This document shows, in pieces, positions 55,126 to 64,000 of a DNA stretch of 64,000 nucleotides. The notes beneath the pieces were generated by a model. The model did no database searches, was not told where the DNA came from, and was given only the letters and a program-made list of their open reading frames with translations. Within the stretch, counting starts at the first letter, position 1, and every line of letters begins with the position of its first letter. A program made the translations under genes and the position numbers. This DNA is from Taudactylus pleione. Its lineage: Eukaryota; Chordata; Amphibia; Anura; Myobatrachidae. The stretch spans positions 12,001,501 to 12,065,500 of the forward strand of contig JAUIMM010000016.1 in assembly GCA_031769625.1 (NCBI GenBank). Reading direction: 5' to 3'.

Positions 55126-56040
55126 GGGCTCTATTTACTACAATCCGCATTGGGAATGCAGATTGTAGTGTGATATTACCGACTGAATTTGCATTTTGAA
55201 TTCAGGCAATTTTACAGGGATTTACTAAAAGTCCCTTGCAGGGACAGAGCTTGTGAGAAAGCTCTGTCCATGCGAATCCCCTTCGCAGCCTTATCACGGT
55301 ATTTTCACAAAAAATACCGTGACAAGTAACTGCGCATGCACCGACCGGCCGCCGCTGCTACCCCACACCACTAAGCCACTCCCCAACATCTAAGCCCCTC
55401 CCCCTGCAATCGTAACCCCCCGCAACCCCCCCTCCCTTAATTGCACTTCCCTGCAGTGATCGGGGCTCCGGTGATGTCCTCCATGACTCTGGTCAGCTGA
55501 CATCCCATACTGCACTGGGACCCGAGCACCTGATGACTGGGCCCCAGTGCAGTATGGGAGACCAGCTGACCGGAGGGAGGACATCACCAGAGCCCCTAAC
55601 TCCGGTCCCTGGACTCAGGTTAGTAAAAACATTTTTTTACAATTTTTTTGCAGTGTATCAGCGTGTGATCTGTTTTGACCACACAGCTGATCACTGGGGC
55701 CGGCTCCGGGCTCTGCTCTGCTTGTTAGAGCAGAGCAGGAGTCCGGTAACTGGGGGAGACCCTGGATAACGCCACCTCCAGGTGGCATTATTATCACAGG
55801 GCCTCCCCTGGTATTTTTATCCCAATTTATTTTTAGTAACTACCAGGCAGATTGCATTTCCCATTACAATGATGGGAAATGCGATCTGATTACTAAAAAT
55901 AAGTGATAATTAGGGGTTGGAGTAGAATTTTACGAATTATACTCCAATTGCTATTTGGTAACTTTAGGTGAAACTAAAATAATGTGATAACACACTTTTT
56001 CACTTTACTTTAGTAAAAATAATGATAATAAATAGAGCCC
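55126..56040. mobile_element. GGGCTCTATTTACTA MITE, 0.9 kb
   Basis: Ends 'gggctctatttacta' and 'aataaatagagccc' are inverted. The centre 'catactgcactgggaccc' / 'gggccccagtgcagtatggg' (about 55505-55560) forms a long hairpin. Confidence 0.8.
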
Positions 56041-56059
56041 TATCTCACTATCTCACTGA

Positions 56060-56740
56060 GGGGCCTATTCATTATACCTAACTTTCTTTGGAGGTAATTG
56101 GGTTTAGAACTCGCATGGAGTTCTACCTAATTACCAGAGGAATTCATCATTCCCCCTCTCCATAACTATCTATTCCGAAAAGCTGTCATTTTTGCGATGA
56201 CAGCTGCTGTAATTTTACGTCCTCCCCCCTGCTCACCTCCCCCCCATCCCCGCACTTACCTGCCCGCTGCAGCGTCTCAAGCCTTGGTGGCTGTGCTGTC
56301 ACTTGATCTCCCAGCAGACCACAGTAGTTTAGAAAAAAAAAAGTTTTTTTTTCTTTCTAAACTTTATTGTGTTCTGCTGGGAGAACACTTGTCAGACCAG
56401 CTTCCGGAGCCAGAGGACGGACCAGAGCGCTGGAGGGAGACGCTGGGGGACCTGTCCACGCTGACACAGGTAAGTGTTACCTGCTATTCACCACCTCACA
56501 GTGGTGAATAGTAAGTAACTCAATCAAATTCCGAAAATACATTTTTTCGGAATTTGATGAATACCATAATTTCCATATCCCCATACTAATGTATGGGGAG
56601 TGTGGAAATTAAAGCAGGGGGACTTAACCAGGAGATATCAGTGGTATCTCCTGTGCTAAGTATCTTCATAAATACTAAAATAACGTTAATTAAGGAAAAT
56701 GGCCTTAAAAACTTTATTTTAGTGTTGATGAATAGGCCCC
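56060..56740. mobile_element. GGGGCCTATTCATTA MITE, 0.7 kb
   Basis: Ends 'ggggcctattcattata' and 'ttgatgaataggcccc' are inverted; 'ttattttagtgttgatg' and 'ccgaaaatacatttttcgg' add inner pairing. Confidence 0.8.
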
Positions 56741-56742
56741 TA

Positions 56743-56920
56743 GGGGGCATATGTATCAAAGCTTGATTTGAGATAAAATTGTGAAATATATATCACCAAC
56801 CAATCGACTCTAAACTCTCATTTCTTAAACACAACCTGCAAAATGTAAGTTAGAAGCTGATTGGTTGGTGATATATATCTCACAATTTTATCTCACATCA
56901 AGCTTTGATACATATGCCCC
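56743..56920. mobile_element. Palindromic Harbinger-like MITE, 178 bp
   Basis: 'gggggcatatgtatcaaagc' and its complement at the right end, with inner arms 'accaaccaatc' / 'gattggttggt', make an almost complete palindrome. Begins 2 bp after the preceding MITE. Confidence 0.85.
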
Positions 56921-57822
56921 TAAATGTCACAGCCTAGTCTAACCTCCGTCCCTTCCGGCGGTCCTGAGACAAATGATGCCAAATTACTGTGGGAGAGACT
57001 TATACATGAGATATCTGATGCCGGGAAGATCCAAAAATGGCACCGAGATCCGAGCAGTGGCTCTGATCTGCTCAGTTTGGGTAAGTTTGGGCGGGTTTGA
57101 TTTCCTGGAAACAGAAACCACTAATTTCTAGTTTTTTCAAGTTAAATTGTAGTAAAGAGGAAGATTGGAAAATGTATAATACTGAATGCATTGAGTAACA
57201 TAGTGTAATTATAGAAAATATTAAATGTAGTGTTAAAAAATAAAATGAGATGTTTTATATTCTGTTTATAAACAAGGTTTCTTTTCAATATGCTTTATGA
57301 TATTTTGTAGAGGTTAAAATAAAGACTTGTATATGTATTATGTATTCTCTAACTTGTAAATTTCCAGTGTCTACGTTGTCCAGGTAACATACAGAGATTG
57401 GGCTATAACACAAGTAGTTAAGGAACAGGCAAAGCTAGTAATTTGTGACATATACTGTAATCAGTAACTTGGGCAGTAGGATAATTGATCTGTTTGTTCA
57501 TGGCCTTTCCTTTTGTATCAGCTTTCTTAAATGCATCCCACTAATTTAATAGATTTAGGTCCACAAATGTAGATGAGAAAAAGTGAAATCATATTACTGC
57601 ACAGTTAATGTAATACACCAATCATGCCATTGAGATTTCCAAAGAGATCCAAATGAAATCACACAAGGTGATGCAAAGCCTCATTTCTTTATATAACAGC
57701 TTCAATAACGGTTCAATATATTTTTTTTAAGTAAACTTAATAACAGCACCTCTACCTCATCTTAATAGGTAAGTACAAATGCCAGATTTGGAGAAATAAA
57801 AAGAAAGTCTCTATCTGCTGAC
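56921..57822 (+). other. Intron 4, no gene seen
   Basis: 57040-57110 resembles hAT MITE sequence ('ccgagatccgagcagtgg', 'gtttgggcgggtttgat'); otherwise AT-rich and unassigned. Confidence 0.35.
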
Positions 57823-57825
57823 TAA

Positions 57826-58150
57826 GGGCCTGATTCAAAGATGTAGGCAAATGCAATTGCAGCTGTGATCTCTCACGGGGCCTGATTCAGCATGGAATGC
57901 AATTGAGATTGCAGCTGCGTAATCACACACAATGAAGCTGCAAAAATATGCTAATGGCTGACACCACGTTCCATGCTGAATCAGGCCAAATGATCGCAAT
58001 TGCAAAACTATACTAAATACCCACTCACCGTCCAGTGCTTAGAGACGCCCACTAACAGCATCTCGCATCCGCCGATCACGCACAAAACCGGAAACATTGA
58101 ATGCAGATCAGATGGTCGTCAGTCTTCTGAGTAACTGTAAGTCATCATAG
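57826..58150. mobile_element. GGGCCTGATTCA MITE, right end missing, with a nested 110-bp MITE
   Basis: Outer start 'gggcctgattcaaagatgta' after TAA. The nested element 57878-57987 starts 'gggcctgattcagcatgg' and ends 'ccatgctgaatcaggcc', a compact foldback. Confidence 0.6.
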
Positions 58151-58214
58151 ACTTAGCGGGTCGCCGTACACACATTGGCTAATTTATGGGCACCCAGAAA
58201 ACAGTGTTTATATA

Positions 58215-58440
58215 TAGATGTGCGCCGGAATATCTTTGCTGGACTTGGATTTGGCTCTGATTCGTTGTCCTGATTTGAATTTGCTAAATCACCGTAAATG
58301 GTTTTGGATTTGCATTTCCAAAATTTACAAAAAAAAACTAAAATCATGTAATTTGGGCCTATTTTTGTTCCTAGAATATTATTAACCTCAATAACATTAA
58401 TTCCAGTCATTTCCAGTCAATTTTAACCACCTCACAGCTG
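58215..58440. mobile_element. hAT family left-end fragment
   Basis: 'tagatgtgcgccgga' and 'atttgggcctatttttgttc' followed by 'aataacattaattccagtca' match the 3' ends of copies A (2939-3180) and C. No transposase part follows. Confidence 0.65.
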
Positions 58441-58966
58441 CGTGGAGTCTGACTGCTTTTATGCACATGCTCTGCGGTACTGCAGCGTACTGGGATGCAG
58501 TGCGCAGAACAGTATAAATACAACAATTTTTATTTCTTTTTTATTTGATTTTATACTGACAAATATGGAGTCACACTGTGAATGCAGTGGGCGGAGCCTG
58601 CGGAGTCAGTACAGCACATGCGCCAATTTGTGCCTAACACATCACAAGGTAAACACTGACATACCCCATTTTGAACTGGCCAATCTCTGTACAGCCTTTT
58701 GGTAGTTTGTGTGTCTCAATGTAACTGTGTATGTTAGAAAGAGTAATAATATAACTTCAAAAGTTCTGACTAGCGACGTTTAAAAAGCTTAGACCGTTCA
58801 ATAAACTTTTGGGAGTTTGACAGCAACAAATATGTTTACGGTACAACTGTATAAAGTCCCCAATTTAAATTGTTGTTGAGGCTAATAAGCACAGTTTACA
58901 TTTGTAGTTTGTGTCAGCTGATCACATTTGAGATTCACCATTCACATTTTAGGCTTGTGGTTTACA
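58441..58966 (+). other. No gene seen
   Basis: Unassigned intron 4 sequence. Confidence 0.3.
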
Positions 58967-59442
58967 CCAGCCTGATTCAGAGCTGAACCCAATACTGATG
59001 TTTACTCAGTTTGAGCCATTATCGGTGATCTGCGCTTCTGCATCAAGTTTCATTAACGAGGATTTATTTGCGAAGTGATTGACAGGAAGGGATAGTTTGT
59101 GGGCGGCAACTGGGAGGTGACAACTCAAATGCATGCGTGTCACAACCATTTTCTGGGCATTTCTCTCTGCCTGCAACTGCAATCCCATACATAGTGAAAA
59201 TGGCTCCCGCATCTTCTTTCCTGCAGCCTTCTGAGCGACCACAGGATTACTCAGAAGTCCAATAATTGACTAATCTGCGACCGAGCTGCGTCTTTTTATG
59301 CAGTTGATTGAATTTACTAAGCCGCTGGTGGGTGTCTCAATAAAATTCCGAGCTGCTGCGGCATTTGCATAATTTTACATAGGCGCTGCATACAAATTTG
59401 CAGCTGCAGCGGAATACTGTAGTATAAATCTCTGAATCAGGC
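58967..59442. mobile_element. GCCTGATTCAGAG MITE
   Basis: Left 'agcctgattcagagctga' and right 'ctctgaatcaggc' are inverted; 'gctgctgcggcatttgcat' words recall the 'gcaattgcagctgc' interior of other members. Confidence 0.65.
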
Positions 59443-59756
59443 AAAAAAAGTTCTTTCATTTTTTTTTTTCAATTAAATCGAACTTCAAACACTTCCGTGT
59501 ATGAATTTTTCCATTTGAGGTTTGCCATTCACATTACAGTTTCACTGTTAGCAACTAAACAATTCCAAAATATATGCCAATTTTACTGTAGCTGAAATGT
59601 GTACAAGCCAATTCACACATGTACCAAATGACATGATCATGCCCAAAGCCTGCTTTATTTCCTCTAATTTATCTTGATTTTTATATTGAGGCTTTAGAGC
59701 CGGGTTGTCAAAACAGGCTGGTTCCAGCATCTCTATGGCCTAATATTATCACTTAT
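59443..59756 (+). other. No feature seen
   Basis: Unassigned. Confidence 0.3.
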
Positions 59757-60526
59757 AGAGATCTATGTACTAAGGGCCTGATTCAGAGCCGGACACTATT
59801 TGCCAACGGTCGTTCAGAAAAAGGGGCCGACTATTTAAATTGAGCGCTCGCTCTTTGCGGTCTGTTGATGCCTCTATGTCTGAGCAAGCGAACAAAACAT
59901 GCGCACGCTATTTTGTAAAGACGCCCCCTAGCCGTTTCTCATCATACGTCATCTCCGCTATTTATTAGATTAATCGAGTACATCGAAAGGCGTCTGAACT
60001 GCTAGCAGTGCTTGTGGTAGGTTTTACTTCCCGCAATCACTGCGAGCAGTTCAGGCTAAAAGACAACCAAGTGACGTGGTCGATGACGCTGCTTTGTTAA
60101 TTATGCACACCCATTAAATGCCCATTTTGACAATTTGGCACGCCTGCGTTCGGATCTCCACTCCCCGTTTTCAAACACCTTCCCCTGTTACCACCCACAA
60201 ATGCCTCATTCTGTCCCTCAAATTAGCAGGCCCTCGCTGTTTTGCGAGCGCACGATTTCCGACCGCAATGACTGGTTGGCGCATGCGCATTATGACCCAT
60301 ACGCATGCGCAGATGTGCGAACATCGCTTGGAGCAACCGAGCGGCCGCTTTCGAGCGGCTCTGAATCAGGCCCTAAGTCTAGGAGAGAGGTAAAGTAGAC
60401 AGATATAAAGTACCAACCAATCAGCTCCTGTCACTTTACAGGCTGTTTGAAAAATGACAGCTAGCAGCTGTTTGGTTGGTACTTTATCTCCATCCACTTT
60501 ATCTCTCTCTAAGGCTTAGTACATAC
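59757..60526. mobile_element. 'tctatgtactaag' MITE split by a nested MITE
   Basis: Left stub 'gatctatgtactaa' is followed by the insertion; the remainder 60377-60526 contains 'aggagagaggtaaagtaga', 'taccaaccaatcagctcc' and the inverted right arm ending 'aaggcttagtacata'. Same family as 36895-37502. Confidence 0.8.
59774..60373. mobile_element. Nested GGGCCTGATTCAGAG MITE, 600 bp
   Basis: 'gggcctgattcagagccg' and 'cggctctgaatcaggccc' are inverted; TAA duplications at 59771-59773 and 60374-60376. Younger than its host MITE. Confidence 0.88.
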
Positions 60527-61486
60527 CATGCACTGCTTTAATCTGATAGTTTCCTTTTCTCTTCTAAAATACAAATCAGTAAGCCTCACTTATATCTGAA
60601 ATAAATTGTGGAGTGATAGAACGTTCTTTATTAAACTACGTCATGGATGTACATTTAAATGTTTTTATTACACTGGTGGAAATGTACTTCCTCCCCTTTT
60701 TTCCTCCACATTACTTGAGCGACTTATACACAACCACCTATGTAACTTTCTCCCTCAATCATTTCAAAATTCTGTCATATATCTTTCACACCCAACATTC
60801 CGCTGAGACACTGCTCACACAAAATGTTTTCAAAGTCCTACATTAACACTGTTCTCAGTCTGATTACCCTTATATTCTGCATGCCCATCATGATGCCGTA
60901 GTTTTGTGGCTAGTTTCCCACATAGCCGAACATTTCCCATTATATTATGAGTAGAACTTTGTCTCTGTTTTATGTAAGCCCCGTTCAGAGCTGTAACGGG
61001 GCACAGTTGAGCCCTGTGCCAACCATGCCCCTGCGCGTGCGACTCATGACGTCATTTCATTGTGAAAAAAGGGGTCTGGTGGGGAGCTCTGGTAATTGCA
61101 ACGCTGACAAGGCTTCTTAGGCTGCATATACTATATATGCAGGAGCGTCCACAGGATGCTCTGCGGGGCTGTAGCAGGGCATTGGCTGGAAACCTCCAAG
61201 AGGTTGGCATTGGCCACTAATGTGCTCTTGGATGTACACAGGTGGTAGAGTGATGATCCGTCTTGAAAGGTAAAATGTATTTAGTTTGCCAAAACTTGTC
61301 GTAAAGTTGTTCATGGGGACCAGATTGCTGGGAGTCAAGTAGGCGATTTCCAGAAAGGATAATGCACAGACAGTTACACCGGATGTCCCATTAGTTTAAA
61401 GTTGAAGTAGTGACATGAATAATACAGTAGGTCACTAAGATGGTGTCACATAAGTCACTTAACGTATCGCTGTAGGGAAAATAAAT
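60527..61486 (+). other. Intron 4; possible LINE trace at 60606-60846
   Basis: 60606-60800 reads 'LLERLIHNHLCNFL', reminiscent of the 'SKLLERLI.N.L..FL' stretch in LINE reverse transcriptases. Too short and isolated to call. Nothing else supported. Confidence 0.25.
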
Positions 61487-61489
61487 TAA

Positions 61490-61763
61490 GGGGATAATTC
61501 AGAGCTAATAAAAGGAAAAACTTTGCATCGTGGCAAAACAATGCTGCATTGTAGGCGGGGAAGTTGTAAAGGGAACAAGTCCTACCCGAACTCTAAATTG
61601 CAGTGTAAAAATATTGCTGTACATTATTTGGGACTACATGCAAAAGCAGACAGTATTTACCCTGCATGCAAAAATAAGAGAGTATTTGCACCCCTTGCAT
61701 CGGTTTGTCCAGGAGCAAAGTTGCTTCTTTATATTGCTGTGCTCCCAACCCTAAATCAGCCCA
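61490..61763. mobile_element. GGGGATAATTCAGAG MITE
   Basis: Left 'ggggataattcagagct' and right 'ccctaaatcagccc' are diverged inverted ends with TAA on both sides. 'aaaaactttgcatcg' pairs with 'gagcaaagttgc'. It lies about 90 bp before exon 5. Confidence 0.65.
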
Positions 61764-61855
61764 TAAGTGTATTGGTAAAAGTTTTAGTAAAAGTTAATCT
61801 TTTCTTTGCAACTGAAGCCCTATTTTGAATAATTCATGAACCTTTTCTACAACAG

Positions 61856-62033
61856 GTGCTCTGCCGATTTAAATGGTACTAACGTAATGCAGGAATGTGA
61901 AGGAGATTCCTGTTTAGTAAGAACTTGCAACATTGACCCCAACATAGGTTTTTATGAACAAGGGTGTCTCTTCTTACCTGACAAACACCAGCATGTGCTA
62001 GAATCTATAATGTATTTGCAAGCACTTCCTTCC
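61856..62033 (+). CDS. clca: CLCA-family protein, coding exon 5 (residues 186-245)
   Basis: Completes Arg186 and reads CSADLNGTNVMQECEGDSCL, then 'VRTCNIDPNIGFYEQGCLFL' and 'PDKHQHVLESIMYLQALPS'. Family match: 'RCSA.I.GTN...C.G.SC...C......Y...C.F.......SIMF.Q'. The conserved Cys residues of this segment are all present. One sequon (NGT, Asn192). Acceptor ctacaacag|gtgctc, donor cttcc|gtaagt, phase 0 at the end. The rest of the protein (vWA, beta-sheet and fibronectin-like regions) lies beyond the window. Confidence 0.93.
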
Positions 62034-62439
62034 GTAAGTATCATATCATAATTGGTTCTGTAAACATAATATATTTTAACGACCTACTGTGTTTTGTTTC
62101 TTTTCAAAGGCCTTATCATGCTCAGCCCCATTACTTACATAGTATCACATATTAGGATAGCTTTGCGATGCATAATGTAGTAGAAGAAGGTAGACATTTA
62201 AATCTGTTTTGGGCTAAAGGATACAGTATCACACTTACAGGGCCACTAGGGCCATCTCATTGGCCATCTGATTTGCTTCCATATCTCTTTGTTTTCTGAA
62301 ATAACAAGTTCTTCCTCCAGTGTTCTCCCTTTCTGTATAAAATTTGATAGGGATTTCACCATTAAATCATATATTTAGGTAGACAGAATTTACACCAGAG
62401 AAAATAGTTTTAGTTACTTTTAACTTAAAGGACATTGAA
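62034..62439 (+). other. CLCA intron 5, left part
   Basis: No feature seen before the LINE. Confidence 0.4.

Positions 62440-62493
<54 letters not shown>
62440..62493. repeat. (ATA)n microsatellite, LINE tail
   Basis: Trinucleotide run at the 3' end of the minus-strand LINE. Confidence 0.9.
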
Positions 62494-62494
<1 letters not shown>

Positions 62495-63498
62495 TTATTT
62501 ATATAGCATTTTTCTCCCAATAGAACTCAAAGTGCTCTACATTTGCATTTAAAACACAAACTTCAAAATAAGCTTAACAGAAAATAGAAATGAAGGGACA
62601 TTAGTGAAATGCGTTAGTAAACAGGTGGGCCTTAAGTCTGTTTGTGAATGATTCTAAAGTAAAGGTCTTTCAAACTGTGCAGGGAAGCAAGTTCCATAGA
62701 GTTGGAGCTACAAATCTAAAAGTTCAACCCCAGATGCATTCAGGGAGATTCTAGGTATGGCTAATAGTCCTTTATTTACAGATCGCAGTAATCGAGCGGG
62801 GCAGTAGAGAATCAGAAGCTTCTTCAGGTACCTTGGATATTGATTATTGTGTAGGGCATTCAAAGTGAGTAAGCCAATTTAGAAATAGATTCTGAATTTT
62901 ACAAGCAGCCATTGAAAGGAGTAAATAATGGGTTTTATGTGGCTGGAATGGGGCTGTTTGGTTAATAACCTGACATCTGCATTTTGTATCAGCTACAAGT
63001 GTGCAATTATTTTGCTGGTAGACCCAGATAGAGAGGGCATCGCAGTAGTCTAAGTGTGATGACACATATGCATGTATGGCTTAAGGCAGATCTTCTGAGA
63101 GAATTAAGTGCTTGATTCTGGCTATGTTCCTCAGATCAATGAAAGAATGAGGAATTGATTGTGGCTGATAACTGATGTCTAAGTGTCATGCCACCATCCA
63201 GGACAGCACCACGATTCAGTACATGTTCAGTGGTTTGTAATTCTGAACCCCCAAGCGTAAATCCAGTTAGTTGGCAATGCTGCAGTCTTGTCCTTTGATG
63301 GTGAGCTCCTATCATCAGGACCTATGTTTTATAATGATTCAGTCACTGTCAACTGGCACTCATCCACTCCAAGAGCTCAGCTAGACAGTCATTTAGGGTT
63401 GGTATTGGGTTCACAGTACCAGGAGCAAAAGACAGGTACAGTTATGTATCATCTACATAGTAGTGGTAGACCAAAGCATGATGTTTGATTACTGTATT

Positions 63499-63867
63499 TT
63501 ACCCAGTGGTAGTATGTATACTGTAAAAACCATAGGAGATAGTATAGAACTCTGTAGAACATCTCATGGTAGTGGCACTGGTGATGATGAATATACTCCA
63601 GAATACTTGTGACCTGCCGGTGAGAAATGATTTGAACCAGCTAAGGAATGTGCCATCTAGTTCACAGAAAATTTTCAAGCTCTCAATCAGTATCCCATGG
63701 TCCACGGTATAAAATGTTGCAGAGAGATCGAGAAGGATTAAGATTGAACAGTCGAGGCTGTCTCTTGCCATCAACATCAAACATACCAGGGCTATTTCCA
63801 TACTATGTGCTCCTGATCCTGACTGGAAATGAGGGTGTAGGGTGTAGTACAGTATGTTGACATTCAT
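63499..63867 (-). pseudogene. LINE reverse transcriptase fragment
   Basis: A 122-residue open stretch with 'SGSGAHSMEIALVCLM', 'LDLSATFYTVDHGIL' and 'SWFKSFLTGRSQ'. The motif A Asp is retained in 'LLDLSA', but the second conserved 'FDTVDH' reads 'FYTVDH'. The catalytic FADD box would lie further left and is not readable. Confidence 0.75.
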
Positions 63868-63870
63868 TAG

Positions 63871-64000
63871 GTTGGAATATGAATGTCAATATTCAGCATG
63901 TCAGCACCAGGGTTGCCAACAGCTTTGCCGGCTCTGGTTCTGGTACTAGGTGGGTGCGTGGCCAACTCAGGTGTGGCCAGACCCCCTGCTTGCATAAAAG
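63871..64000. other. Window edge
   Basis: 'cagggttgccaac' at 63909 resembles a hAT-type MITE end running off the window. Confidence 0.3.

Larger units (their letters stand above)
62440..63870 (-). mobile_element. L2/CR1-type LINE fragment, minus strand
   Basis: Right to left: RT block 'DCSILILLDLSATFYTVDHG' with 'LIESLK' and 'FLSWFKSFLTGRSQ' (63499-63867), the RT motif A region of L2/CR1-like elements, with YT for the usual DT. Then degraded C-terminal reading ('IIYSFQWLLVKFRI') and a 3' UTR ending in an (ATA)n tail at 62440-62493. Stops and frameshifts are frequent. The 5' part is missing. Confidence 0.8.

Noticed and set aside
60606..60846. LINE reverse-transcriptase gene fragment
   Set aside because: Only one short motif resembles the family; too weak to call beyond a trace.

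Overview
The window looks like nuclear DNA of an amphibian, most likely a frog. The support is one spliced vertebrate gene with large introns, embedded in DNA dominated by hAT, Tc1, PIF/Harbinger-like MITE, Penelope-like (PLE) and LINE remnants of the mix found in anuran genomes. No bacterial, organellar, rRNA or tRNA genes were seen. The species assignment is an inference; the gene and element calls rest on visible sequence.

The one host gene is the 5' part of a CLCA-family gene (secreted or membrane-processed metalloprotease, 'calcium-activated chloride channel regulator') on the + strand. Five coding exons (33383-33541, 34203-34340, 38769-38919, 41200-41308, 61856-62033) join in phase to give the first 245 residues: signal peptide, N-terminal CLCA domain, the HEWAH zinc-protease motif and the first cysteine-rich segment. 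A TATA-like box lies about 120 bp upstream of the ATG. The gene continues past the right edge. Intron 4 is about 20.5 kb and holds most of the gene's transposon load.

Layout: 1-2430, tail of a PLE. 2939-11182, two decayed hAT transposons head to tail on the minus strand, with leader satellites. 12.2-15.8 kb, MITEs and a PLE terminal repeat. 16.3-19.05 kb, a minus-strand PLE body (YIDD reverse transcriptase and GIY-YIG endonuclease) split by a MITE. 19.1-27 kb, MITEs, a Tc1 end, PLE ends, a telomere-like MITE and a MITE tiled by consecutive hairpins (24563-25111). 27.0-29.2 kb, an LTR-like block with a large inverted repeat and unrecognised ORFs. 29.2-33.05 kb, nested hAT MITEs and a 128-bp palindrome, then the CLCA promoter. 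Intron 2 holds a minisatellite-bearing MITE. Intron 4 holds a Tc1 element split by a solo LTR, a PLE tail, a third hAT copy with an internal inversion, and a run of MITEs. Intron 5 holds a LINE fragment.

No multi-gene operon-like system is present. The most unusual structures are the hairpin-tiled MITE, the recurring hammerhead-like cores at PLE ends, and MITEs carrying telomere-like TTAGG-rich cores. All transposase and reverse-transcriptase frames seen are broken.
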